In this document: positions 24,258 to 36,118 of the stretch, piece after piece
Layout of the letters: each line of letters opens with the position of its first letter
How positions within the stretch are numbered: position 1 is the first letter of the stretch
Origin: Tubiluchus corallicola
Lineage: Eukaryota > Priapulida > Priapulimorpha > Priapulimorphida > Tubiluchidae
Direction: 5' to 3'
DNA: 64,000 bases
NCBI GenBank assembly: GCA_030141605.1
Contig: JAQGDQ010000320.1
Span: 206,291 to 270,290 of the forward strand
The notes under the pieces: generated by a model
What the model was told of the DNA's origin: nothing
Database searches by the model: none
What the model saw: the letters and a program-made list of their open reading frames with translations, nothing else
Program-made: the position numbers and the translations under genes

Positions 24258-25280
24258 GGCGTCTTAGTGCTTTTAAAATAACGTTGATTGAATCCTAAAT
24301 TTCAGTATAAAAGAATAATGCAAGACAAATTGTTTTCCAGTTAACAAATATTTAAATGGTAAAAACGGAAAATTCGATCTTGGCGCAGCAACTTTTAAAA
24401 AAACTGAACCAAGTTTTGTTGATTTACATTCTGTACAAGTAGATAAATTATTTTTCTGTCATAATAGATAATAGATTATGTAGATAATTATTTTTCAACT
24501 GAGATCATGAGTCTGTGATATCACTGCAGTTTTTTTTGCTTTTTGACATAAAATCGTTAAATACGAAGAATTCTCATATCTACTAACCAAATCATTTTAA
24601 CAAGTAGTAGCCGACTTTATTTTTAAAAATTTTTGCAATGTATATGACCCAATAATTTGTTGATCCTGTTTAAGCAACAAGCTAGTGTTCAGCAGTTTCA
24701 GGTGATGATTTTTATATATCCGCTATTCCAATAGTTGTAGGGAAATGAAACTAAAAATTCAGTTTTGCAAAGCTCAACCTAAGCAAAGTTCAAAGAAACA
24801 CCGATAATGACTTTAGTCACCATATTATAGCAGTTGTCAGAGCACAAAATTCTTTGGGGAAGATAAAGTCGTATGTGTTATTATATCACTACATGATTTA
24901 CTGTAAGAAAATCATCACTTGAAACTGTTGAACTCTACCAGTTATTTAAACAAGAAGATCAACAAATTATTGAGTGGGAGATTTATGAATTAGTTGTATT
25001 CTTCAATTACTGCGCTTGCTCAGCCACAATTGTGTTTGGTTACGAGATTATTATTGTTATTATTATTATTATTATTGGTGCTATTTTCTCATGTTTGCTC
25101 AATTTAATTTTGTACTTAAATGCTTAACATTTTAACCATCATATTTAACATGTTTATAGTTATGGTTATACACACGCTTGCATAATTTTTTATATGCGCA
25201 CAATTTACAGAAATATATTTTTTGAAAATAGTTTACTTATATTATAACCTAAATATCGTTACTTAGCTCTACATAATCAG

Positions 25281-25662
25281 TAGGGGTGAGCATTCTTTAG
25301 CAGAAAGCGAATTCGAATCGAATTGAACTTCAGTGTTTCGAATTCGAACCGAATTCGAATTGAGATCGAAAGATTTTCGAACCACCAGCAAAAATTAGTC
25401 TTACAAAGATCATGCATATCACTAGATTTTGTTCTACAATAAAACGACTAGTAATTTCTTTAAAATTGCGTGCAGAAATCACAGCTAAATTACGCTAATT
25501 GCATGTTGTTTCAATCGTTTTAGTGATAAAGAACATGTGTGATTGAAGTGCTGAATTATTCGAATCTATAGTTTTGGATTCGAATCGAGTTCGAACTAAA
25601 AAACTCGTTCGAATCGAATTCGAGCGTTTGAATTCGATTCGAACGTTCGATGCTCACCCCTA
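25281..25662 (+). mobile_element. MITE with TAGGGGTGAGCAT ends (family 4 copy 2)
   Basis: Ends TAGGGGTGAGCAT and ATGCTCACCCCTA are perfect inverted repeats. Flanks ATAATCAG and CTAATCAG match at 7 of 8, consistent with a hAT-type 8-bp duplication. The interior is rich in GAATTCGAATCGAA motifs that could form secondary structure. Confidence 0.82.
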
Positions 25663-26531
25663 CTAATCAGACATAATGAATATATTTTTTAAAATTGTCT
25701 TAAATACTAGTATTCTAATCTAACCTCAAGTAATTAAACCTTAAATAAACATCATTAATTTAGCGATTTCTTTTTAATTAGAAACTAGCTGCAGTGACTC
25801 TCTTACACTGCAATCATTACGACTGCTGCTTTTGTTTCGTTTTGGCAGCTTGCGAATAATTTAAACCTGATTGTATGAGTTTTGCCCTTTAAATAAACTA
25901 AAGTGAAACCTTCATTTAGACTTCTTGAACCACCTGGCAAGAGTTGACATTGTTCTTTCAAGATAGCTAGGCGTGTGTATGACGCCATGTGTGGGCCTGC
26001 TTTTGATGTCAATAAAGTGATTGCAATCATTGATGCAGCTATAATTTAGATAATTTAATCAATTCAAATGTCACAGATAAACAGCAAAAGTGGCTGACAT
26101 CTCAAAACCATAATATTCATAATTTAAAAATCTACAGAACCATTAAATGCTGACGGTAATTCGTACTTTAAAGTGGAAAATTGCAGAACTAAAGTTGCTA
26201 AAGTAATTGACAAGCATGCAAAAATGCTCAACAGAAATTGAAAGCCAAAAGAAATGCGATAGTCAAGTAATGAAATAATTTTTGGAATCTTCTTGTGAAC
26301 AATAACTATACATTAATTAATACTTTTAGTACGTAACATATTACACCATGTAAGCAAAGCTAAAATTGTAATTACAAATATACATGTACCAGTATTTAGA
26401 TATATAAGCTCTTTGTCAGAATAGTGAAACACAAAGTGAGTTATTCAAAAAATTCACAAGCATTAGTAATGCATCTTTACTTAAATTAGATTGCCTCATG
26501 TCAACACATTCATTTTGTATTAAATTAAATC

Positions 26532-26534
<3 letters not shown>

Positions 26535-26570
<36 letters not shown>
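26535..26570. repeat. (TA)n microsatellite
   Basis: Run of about 16 TA units just downstream of the DUF3504 exon. Confidence 0.95.
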
Positions 26571-26572
<2 letters not shown>

Positions 26573-26715
26573 TTATATGTAATTGCAAGAAACTAATTAA
26601 TTTTATATTCAGTTTGATTTATTGTACCTGGCATAATAGTAAGCTTAAGAAAACTATGAATAAGGAACTAAGAGGAACAGTTACTTGAGACAATTTTTTG
26701 GTGTTCTTGTTACAA

Positions 26716-29700
26716 TTATTTGCTTAGAGTGAGCTCAACATCTCTAGAATCCGCACGGAGTACGTACGTGATGTTGTCCTTATGAAATATGTGCAAAAAT
26801 GGTCCAGTTTTTGACCAGCATTGTGCAGCATGCTTTAGCAGCAGATTAGCTGTTTCCCTACTGTTGGTTATTGTTACTACATCTTCTTTGCCTGATTCAC
26901 TACCACTGTAAACTGTTATAGCTTTAGATGCAGCTAAAGCCTGTTCCTTTTGCAAAACACTAGTATCACAGTGTGCATCGTCACCATGGTAACTGTGACA
27001 AGGGGAATGACTGTCTTTTCTATAATGGTTCTTCGTTTTCTCACAAATATTTTTCGAGTCACCTACAGCATTGTCTGGGATACCAGATGTAGCTCTACTG
27101 TTCTCTTTGCACATCCTTGATTTCATACATTTGGCATTTGCTTGCTGTAACGATGCTCTCAGTTTTTCGTGAAGTCCTTTAAAAATCTTTTTAATGTTGT
27201 TACCCAATGTAAAAGACTGTACACCTTCAGGCACCGCATTAACTGTATCCAAAGCCGCCTTATTCTGGTAGCCGGTAGCTGCATACTGTTGATGACTGCA
27301 AGAAATGACAGATTTGCACAAGTCTGAATGGTGTTGGTTTTCTAGCTCCACTCTGTTGCCATGATTACTAACACCAAATTTAGTTTTTGGCGAGGGTACT
27401 GTACATAAAGTATGCCCCGAATTTACAACTGGACTCCACCAGAGAAGAGACGAAAATTTGTTGGCAGTATTTTCTGTACCACTTGGATCTGTTGTGGTGT
27501 CACAAACAGGACTTTCATTTGTATCTACGCGTAAAACAGGGGATGTGAATGGAGTGCTGTATGCTTTGGGTCCACCACACCTCTGCTGATCGGATACTAT
27601 TTTGGCTTCTCCGCAAAGTAGTGTTTCGCTTTGGCTTGTGCAGATGGAATCATCTTGAAATTTCACAGAATCGTGTTTCAAAAGCGTATGAAGATTGTTA
27701 ATCAAATGCAGAGCTCTTGAAAGGGGAATGTTAGCAATGATAGTGTCAGTTTTATACGATTCTGATGCAAGTAGTTTCCAAGGTATTGTCAACTTTCCGG
27801 GTAAGCAAATCAGCCCAGAATCACCCTGTTGTAAGGATAGTACCAAATAGAATGCACTGCCTGTACTTACTTGTTTGATAGCCCCAGCATTTGATAATGT
27901 TTGTCCTTTCAGGCAAATTTTTCTTTTCTGCAATGCGGTCTCCGACATTTCTAATGCTTCAATCCCATTTATTCTATGAAAAGTTGTATCAGTGTTATTA
28001 TTATTATTAGCGTTGGCATTTGATAAGTCATTTTTTTCGTCTTCAGTATAGAGTTTTTTGGAAGTGGGCGGAAAAAAGTCAATAGAAGCTTTTCGTTTAC
28101 CACATGCACCTCGGCTGTTGTCTGGCTTATTCTCAAAATCGACAAACGTAGATCTCTGGTCATTACACATTGCAGGGCTATTGCCCTCTTGATTTTTCTT
28201 GAACCTGTTTTGCAACTGAATCTGCTCAGGCAAACGCTCATCGCCAATGATTTTATGCAGCTGATAAGAGACGTCCTCCTTGTCATTTGGCTTGTTGTTG
28301 TCGTCAATTTTATTGGACTCAGACGACAAGAAATAGTCAGGTGTTAACAGCATTGTCCTGTCAGAACTCATTGGGCTGATATGCTGACGATGATCATCAT
28401 CATTACCATAATCGTCATCGTCACTGATTGTAATTACTTCAATGGAATCATCGTTATCCTGGAAAACATCCTTGCATTCGTTGAACCCGAATCCTTGATC
28501 TTCAGATAGTGCTTCAACATCATTTTCTTCACACATTCTGTCATACCACACTGTGTTGGATATACATTTATTTCCGCAGTCACCGCATGCACCGGCAACT
28601 ACGCCTTCATGGTTTGCTATGGGTTCCTTCAAAGCAGTGGCTCTTCTGTTTGAAGATAAAAAGCTGGGATAAAGCTGTGGATTTTCAAAACACTTTGTCT
28701 CATCAGTAATATTGCTGAGATTATGAGATGTACCACACACACTGTAGCTTGACTGGCCACTGAAGTACTCGGGTGCATTGGTTTTCTCCACCGATGTATT
28801 TGCCGATTCTGCATTATTTTCATCGTCTTGTGATGGCGGCAGTGACATAATGCCATCGCAGTAGGAATCATCAAACTTTGCTAAGTTTTCCTTGGCAACA
28901 TCGCAACAAGTTGGAGACAACAAACTTTCATCAACAAGCGTTCCTTTGTCATGCATTTCAGAAGCCAAGGCACTGCCATTAACGTCGCCACCACCTGCAC
29001 ATGTTAAAGGCTTTGCAGGACAATCTATTACGGAACTTTGTCCAGCTGTGCAACTGTTTTCATTACGCTTTGCTGGATTCAGTGCGTTATCGTTTTGGTG
29101 ATCACCATAACTATAGCTATGATCGTTATAAACACTTGGTTCGTGAGCACTAAGCAGAGGTTGCTTAGCATTACTGCTCTTCATTCTACTGTTTCGCTTG
29201 GCTTTGAGCGCACCAACTGCCTTGCGTGGGCATTGGTTTGAAATTTTAGCAAGCTGAGAAAAACCACTTTTTTCTTTGGCCTCTCTTAAAATTTGATTTA
29301 AAGTCTGACAACCAATACTTCCTGCACAAAAATATCTTCTGGTCCCTCTACTTTTGTTTATTCGCAAATAAAAAGGAGACTGCATCCGTTTCGTTTCTTT
29401 TGGCCGCATTGCCACTAAATAAAGATAGAGTAGACGATATGGACATAGCTGTGGATGAGCTTTATTCTCCACAAAATGTGCTTTGCCTCTAGATGAATGT
29501 AGGTGAAAATACTTCCTGTTGTCATTTAAGATACTGCATTCCATGTTTCCATATCGCAGTTCGCTATAGTGAAATGATACCGTGAAAACGTTCAGAGTGC
29601 AAGCTATAAGATGAACAACTTTTCGAGTTATCTCATCAGCATCTTTCACGTGAATGAGCTGCATTTCTTCCTCTATTTCATCCTGAGTAGGAGGTTCAAC

Positions 29701-30467
29701 TGTGAAATGTTTATACAGCAAGTTACTTGACGGCATTTCTGTTGTGGCAATAGTGCCAGCAACAGGTGATACGGTATACTCCTCCTGTGAACTATAGTAG
29801 GATGCTAGTTTAGGATGGTCTATGGCTGCTCTTGCTGCAGAAGCAGGCAAAATTCGTATTTTCATTCCACTTCTTGCAAGGTACTGATCTAAGCCGAACA
29901 TGATCATCTTCATCGTCGGTTCACTGTCTGCGCACGTTTTCTTTGCAGAGGCAATGAACTTTTGCAGCAACATTGCAATGTCATTAGAATTAACTGTTGC
30001 AATATCAATGCAGCTAAATCGCTCGGTGTTTGTGCACCAATTTCGCCATTCCGTAACTGCATATTTAATAATTCTGTCAATGTCGCTGGTTGTACATGTA
30101 CAGTCTGAACAAGGCATGCATAGATTCATAGGATTTTTGCACGTACTTGCTATAGATGAAACATTCAACTTACTATTTGAAAAATTAACGCTCCAGTCAT
30201 CGTTGGGACTGTTTGTGTCAAGCGTATTATCTGGGGTAACCACTTCCCTTTTCACAACAGGTAATTCGTCGTGAAAACTGGAAAAATTTCGTGCATTATT
30301 GTACCTGGAGTCATCTGTATTGAGACCGTTCTCGTAAGGTAGAGTCTTAGTACTGCTGCTACCATCACTGGAAACTTCCAGACTGTCATTGGCTTGATTA
30401 TTTTCAGGTGAAATGCTTTCACTCACACGTGGTAAGGTAGGAACAGCAGGAGAGCAGCAGTAAGACA
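26716..30467 (-). CDS. DUF3504 (Crypton-derived) terminal exon, probably an alternative end of the zinc-finger gene
   Basis: This exon encodes 1249 residues. Near its start is an integrase SAM-like helical region (EWRNWC to LDQYLARSG), followed by a DUF3504 domain: HYSELRYGNMEC, CPYRLLYLYLVAMRP, SPFYLRI and CAGSIGCQTLNQIL. This Crypton tyrosine-recombinase-derived domain is known from vertebrate ZMYM2/3/4, QRICH1 and KIAA1958, where it is thought to be catalytically dead; here too a catalytic Arg is not evident (inference). The rest is largely disordered, with a SUMO-interaction-like VITISDDDD near 28440 and a conserved-looking C-terminal ~55 residues (ETANLLLKHAAQCWSKTG). The acceptor TTTCCTTTCCTCTAG precedes 30467 and has the same phase as the BEN exon, so exons 1-3 can join it to give 1429 aa. 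An ATG in the open frame at 30522 would only add residues read from the pyrimidine tract. A minus-strand AATAAA lies near 26620. An independent gene with its own promoter is the alternative. Confidence 0.82.
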
Positions 30468-31389
30468 CTAGAGGAAAGGAAAATGGGAAAATTATAGGTT
30501 TAGATTGAAAGGAAACATGCATTTGCTAGAGGGACAAAAGCAAATAATGCATGGTAATTCAATCATAATGACACACAACACGTGTTTCTTACACAATTCA
30601 GCAGAGTTAAGTATTATCTAATTAGATTTACTTGTAATTTTAATGTACAGATCACGCAAATTTTAGATGTAAAATTGATTTCTTGAGCTGAAAAAAATAG
30701 TTTGCAAACTAGACAACAGACATGATAATGAAACAATTTATTATTAATAGTGAGAATTAATGACCAGCATGTTCGATGTGCATATTTTTGTTACGGATTA
30801 CAGCAAGGTCATTAGAAGAACACATTAATTTTGTTGCAACATGTTTCAATGGACACTAATCACTAATAAGCTATAAGCTCTACAGGCAGATTAGTCACCA
30901 TCACTAGAAAATATCTCGTCGGTTTAAAAATGGAAATCACGTTAAGTATTCTAGGTGCAAGTATACACTGTACGCAAACTCCTAATTTGAAATTCAAATG
31001 CTACGTAGTGTAGAATAACACGATGTTAACAATGGAAAGCATATTTCATAGGTCAGGGCAGGTACCAAAATAAATCAGTGACAGTGTAACAAACAATGAA
31101 GGATGATTCACAGGCTGAAATAAATAATAAGATTCGCAGAGAGAGAGACCAACTTGGCAATAAATTGTACAGCTTTTTCATGAAGAAACATAAAGAATGA
31201 ATGGATCAGATCTGTTGGCAGGAAGACTGATAAGTAACAAATGAAATGCCTAAAGCAAAACAGAAAACAGCATTAAATGCCAAAAACTAAAAACAAAGAC
31301 ACATGGAAGAGATATTAGCCAGACAATAATCATAGACAAACAGAAACCCTGATGGACAAAATGTTTAGTATATCACAGGCAATATGACT

Positions 31390-32834
31390 TTACATATCAA
31401 GCTGCATTATTCCCAAATCATCGCTAGCATCGACGAAGGCATGATGTCGTTCCAGCTTTTGCTTTAAATTGAATCTGACTTTGCGAATATGACTGTCCAT
31501 AGCGGTCTTGCACAGCTTCCACTCCGCGTTTTCGTCTCCACCGTGTTGCAATGGATACTTTTCGAATACCTCTTCTCGAATTGCAGCCTGCACGGACGGG
31601 TTAATTCTTCGATATCGACCTTTGCCCGTAAGATTTGCGGTGAGAAGCAGCTCGTTGCTTCTCTTAAAGATCAAGTTAAGAAGAGTACGCGCATAGTGTG
31701 CTCTTGTGCCGTTATGTTTACTTAGAGCCATGTCTGCAACACTTTCGTGAATTGTGGAAGGAAAAAATATCTTTTCTGACCCATCGGAGTTATATAGTTC
31801 TTCGGGATCGATCACAAGTGGAGTGTCAACAGGAATGATGGGTGTGCTTGTCAACGCTTCACACTTTCGTACAACAGCTGTACCAGCCGCCCATCCTGGT
31901 TCAAAAGTACGATCGTGAGCGCCTGTGTCCTCTCCCTCGTCATAACGATGCGACTGCGATGCATCGAAGACTTCGTCTTTGATATTAACTTTTTGATTTG
32001 GCAGATACTCCAGACTGTGAACAGGGAATGATTCTACCGAACAAGGACTCTTTGGTGACGTTGGAGCACTAACTGGGTATCCCAATTCAGAATTATCGGC
32101 CGCAGCTGATAAGTTGAGGTTGGTCATTCGATGCGAATTTGTGCAGGTTTCATTAGCTTGTGATGTAGGATGCGCAAAAGTCATCTGTGCACGACTAAAA
32201 TTCTGCTGCTCTGCTTTGCTCATAGATAAGTTTATTGGCTGAGGTAAATTTGAATGTAAATTTGATACATTTGCAATGTGTGTTTCAGAAAAATTTTTCA
32301 CAGCAATGACTGATATTTCATCGTCTTTTGATTCCTGCAAATCATAATTTGCTTTCATATATTTTGACATTGGCACTAATGACTCAGTAAGAGTTTCATT
32401 TGCACAATTCTTAGAATCAGACTTATTTACACAATTTTCTGCTACTGTCCTGTTTGGTTTGAAAATGTATTTCAACTTTCTTTTTCTAGACTTTGGTACT
32501 GGACTGTAGCTTTTAATAATTTCAATCAACTGTTCTAACTTAACACGGAGTGGTTCTAGAGCAAGAGTCATGGCATTTGTTATCGTTTCTTCCAGAGCAA
32601 TATTATTTTCCGACTTGACACGATCCGTGCATTGTCCAGGTATTTTCTCCATTTCAGCATACAATTCCTTCTCCAAATGAGGAGACTTGGTCGTACCACG
32701 CTTAATTTTAAAATCAACGGGCAGTCGAGTGTTATTCAAATGCAGGCTTTGACTTGTTGTCGTACTCGAACTTTTGTTCACAATGGAACAGCAACGCTGC
32801 ATCTCTAACTTTTTGCTGCAGGAGCACACGGATT
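31390..32834 (-). CDS. Zinc-finger/BEN gene, BEN-domain terminal exon
   Basis: Acceptor CATTTCAG at 32835; open to TAA at 31390. It contributes 480 residues with the nuclear localisation-like basic cluster, PINLS (codons 32238-32224) and the C-terminal BEN domain. Confidence 0.85.
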
Positions 32835-35800
32835 CTGAAATGTAGGTAGTAGCAAGTTAAAGGTTCAAAAAGTGCTACAAAAATGGGTGTCTGAGATTCA
32901 AGAAAGCCGATCATAAACCATTCAGACAAGTGAGAGAAATCCAGGACACTTACTAAGCTCCATTATAAAAACAAGTACTTTATTTAGAACTTTGTTCCCT
33001 ACTTGGCAACACATTGGCAAAATGTGAAATCTTGACACCTGATAAAAAATAATGGCACACAAATCCAATCGGATTGTGCCCATATTACACCAAACCGTAA
33101 TACCTGAGCAGAAATACTGTGAGCGCTTAGTTTTAGTATAGAAAAAGCACAGCTCGGGTTTTTAACTGATAAGCACTACGATGGAAGGGGCACCAAAAAA
33201 GCTGATCCTTTAAGCAGTTAAACCTTTGAAGGGAAGAAGTTTACACAATCTTTTGATTAAAAACCTTGATACGTCTTTGTCTGACAACAACTGACACAGC
33301 TTATATAGGCTGCCTCGTTCCTGGCATGGAAACGGCCCAAAACGTGCTCAAAAGCATACCAAAACATTGAAAACAACAATCTATATACAGTTCTTGACAA
33401 GTGTTGCAGCTTATTGAAAAACTATAAAGAAAATTTTAAAATAGGGTAAAATTTACAAAACTGTCATGTTGTTGGTATCATGCACAACTTTTAAAAAATG
33501 AGAATGTAAAAAAGTTGTTAAACTTACTATATTCTGGTTTTTCCAAATCAACTTCAGTTTTCTCTTTGGTGTGGCATTCCTCTGCTTGCTGTGGACTTCT
33601 GTATGTTGACATCGGGCTGCTGTCAGCTAACTGAGGGCTGCAAACTTGTTGTTTCGGTGCCTCAGAAACCGCTGTGTTCAACGGTGACGACAGAGATGCC
33701 CGATGTGACTTTGTATGCTAGAAATTTAATTTTACAACACCTTATTTATAATAATAGTTGCATTTCATGGTCCCGTTTTGCAACTTCCCGACTGCCAAAG
33801 AACTTTTGTTCACTTGAACAAAGAAGGTTTGAACTCTTTCAAGTCTATTTGGGAATCTGCGATAAACTCTAAACCAGGGGTGTGCAAATTATCTGACTAG
33901 CCGGGCCACATTAAACTTTCCCGCAATTCCTGCGGGCCACAGGCAGTTTGATCAAGGAGCCAAGTACAGAAATGCCTAATAACGATTTTTTTGCATCTGA
34001 CCTGCGTACATCATTACTACTACACTCAAGAAACTATTTTAGAAGTTATTAAAATTTATATTACAAACCATATATTTCTACTTTCAGGACAGATAGTGGT
34101 AATTTCATTACAATGCATATTAGTAATGTGTATCACACAGTCTGTGTAGTACAGTGACATTAAGCTACAACCGTCTTGTAACGGTTAATGGCATCCGATC
34201 TAGTAGAAAAAACTACCCACACTATCTTTGAGATCGTGGCACGGACTTCACCTGGATACACTCAATTAATCGCCCGGGGCCGCACTTTCATTAGGTTGAC
34301 AAATCTCTTCGTGGGCCGCACAAATTCTCTCGGCGGGCCGCAATTTGCACACCCCCGCTCTAAACCTATTACTCTTTTAGTTCCTATCACATCATTTACG
34401 TCTGAAATTTTGCTGATTTTTTTTTTATATTTTCTATGACGGGCAAATTAAATCGAAAATGCTCAACATTTCAGCTGCTTATGCTCATCATAGTTATAAC
34501 ACCAAGCTACAAGACAGGTCTACAGCCAAGTTTATAAAACCACTATCGAGGCCTCATTTCATCAAGCAAGTGCATCAAGATACTGGGACATCAAAAAGTT
34601 CATCTTCACCATTTTTGCGTTTTTCTGACATTTACGCGATTCTCGCTACGTTTTGCATCACGGAACAACATATAGAAACAAAAGTATGGCTATATAAACC
34701 GTGGATTTTCACATAAGTTACAAACGAATTGAGCAAAATACCTTTACATGAGTGGACAAATGCTGTTGTATTCCAGAAAGCGTCATGAACAAGGGTCCGG
34801 TACACATGTGACACTTGAACATATTTATTTCTTCTCCAGTGTCAATGCTGCTTCCCTTTAGAGCTGTCACCACCGGTGTTTCTTTCATTACATTAAACCT
34901 ATGCATCACCAATTATCGTTACAGAACTTATCATAGTGTTGCCATAATGTTACAACAAGCTACTGTACAGAACAAGAATCAGATAGGCAAAAGCAGATGA
35001 CATATTGAATCGGAGTAAGAAACGGAAGTTGCATTCACTTCATCTATCACTTGTTCTCTTATTAAATTGTTATAGACTAAAGCTTTTAAATTATACATTA
35101 AACTTTCATAACAAAGACTGCCAATTGCAAGGCTAGTTGCACATTTTATAAGCTAACTGTCACCAATTTACAAGCAGAAATCTTAGGCCTGATGTGGGCT
35201 TTGACCACTGGAACTGATTACAAATGACTCCACTTGAATACAGTCAAATTGCTATGAACAGCATCTTTTTATTACAGTTCAACTTCGTCATGATGCCCCC
35301 CCTCCCCCCTCTCCAACCTTGCTCAACACCCAGATTTTCAGCAAAACAAAATATCTATATTTGCTTAAATATGTATGTACTAATGCATCTCGTTATAATG
35401 TCAAAGTCTCCATAATGCCAACTTCTTTGCAGTCCTCAAGTAGGCAGTATAAAGAGATTTGACAGTACATTCATATCTCGGTTTGCTAGACAAGTGCTGG
35501 GAGACATCGGTCCAAATTTGTCGATTGTCCGTATTTATCGATACTAAACTAATACAGTAGGCGTGTATTTGACTCATGGTAATGTAAAATCAATTGCCTA
35601 ATTGTCTCAGAAACGTCTAGTATGGGCCGCTCCTGATATACAAACTACACATGTGTCATTACACGCTGTTTGGTTGCACTGGTGTAATGATGTAAACAAA
35701 ATGACGGCCCGTCAACTATCGGTCAGCTCTTGAAACAACGGACTGTGTCCGTAGTATGCAGGACTTTTAATGGTCCCAGATTTTGTCCAATATTTCTAAT

Positions 35801-36118
35801 ATCTGTAAAAGCGACCTCCAGCAAACCGAGATATGAGTGTACATCAATGTTCGTATCCTAGTGACTCCATTATAATACTAAGCAGTAACGGGATAGATAC
35901 CTTATGTCTGTTATCTATAAAACTTACCTTACAGAATATGCTAGCGGACAATCATTAATAGACAACTCATGCCGACTGACCAACTCTTCATTTGTAGGCG
36001 TAGTTTCGTCTTTGGTAAAAGTGCCCTCGCACACGTCACTTGAATTGCATTCGTCACTGTTACACTTGGACGTTTCGTCTGCACTAGACTGACTAGACAA
36101 ATGATTTTGAACTTCCAT
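31390..36118 (-). CDS. C2H2 zinc-finger / BEN-domain nuclear protein (BEN isoform)
   Basis: This is a probable sequence-specific DNA-binding regulator. Exons 36118-35928, 34898-34742, 33717-33528 and 32834-31390 join with matching phases (2, 0, 1) to give 660 aa. Residues 93-114 form a C2H2 finger (C93, C96, H110, H114). A basic stretch KSRKRKLK near residue 294 is a likely nuclear localisation signal. PINLS at 379-383 resembles a CtBP-binding motif. The C-terminus, about 550-645, reads as a BEN domain: ARTLLNLIFKRSNELLLTAN, then RRINPSVQAAIREEVFEKYP. BEN domains bind DNA or chromatin partners, usually in repression. The long low-complexity middle is expected for this class. The exon 2 acceptor (GATGCATAG) lacks a good pyrimidine tract and is the weakest junction. 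A TTTTTTCAG upstream of the ATG (exon from 36171) points to a 5' UTR intron. A minus-strand AATAAA lies near 30730. Confidence 0.8.
33528..33717 (-). CDS. Zinc-finger/BEN gene, exon 3 (shared branch-point exon)
   Basis: The acceptor is AAATTTCTAG and the donor ATA|GTAAGTTT. It encodes a polar serine/glutamate-rich stretch beginning HTKSHRASLSS. It ends with one base of a split codon, and the next base pair in both alternative last exons completes a sense codon: AAA into the BEN exon, ATG into the DUF3504 exon. Confidence 0.7.
33875..34357 (-). mobile_element. Non-autonomous hAT element, family 1 copy 2 (perfect target duplication)
   Basis: Inverted relative to copy 1. Ends are CAGGGGTGTGCAAATT and AATTTGCACACCCCCG. 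The flanking 8-bp duplication CTCTAAAC is perfect on both sides (33867-33874 and 34358-34365), confirming the boundaries and hAT type. It lies in the intron between exons 2 and 3 of the zinc-finger gene. The open frame inside is a chance one. Confidence 0.93.
34742..34898 (-). CDS. Zinc-finger/BEN gene, exon 2 (C2H2 finger)
   Basis: It encodes FKCHMCTGPLFMTL and QQHLSTHVK, a C-X2-C-X13-H-X3-H finger. The donor is AAAG|GTATTT (phase 0). The acceptor is weak but restores the frame exactly. Confidence 0.68.
35928..36118 (-). CDS. Zinc-finger/BEN gene, coding exon 1
   Basis: ATG at 36118 in an ACCAAATGG context. It encodes 63 acidic, serine-rich residues ending in a strong AAG|GTAAGTT donor (phase 2). 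The exon probably begins at 36171 after TTTTTTCAG, so the first ~50 bases would be 5' UTR. Confidence 0.7.

Larger units (their letters stand above)
24258..26715. other. Intergenic between convergent genes
   Basis: The plus membrane gene and the minus DUF3504 exon converge here. It holds a (TTA)n tract near 25050, the TAGGGGTGAGCAT MITE and (TA)n. A minus-strand AATAAA near 26620 is a likely polyadenylation signal for the DUF3504 transcript. Confidence 0.6.

Noticed and set aside
34188-34439. Open frames inside the hAT copy at 33.9-34.4 kb
   Set aside because: The same frames recur in the other non-autonomous copies and do not resemble transposase.
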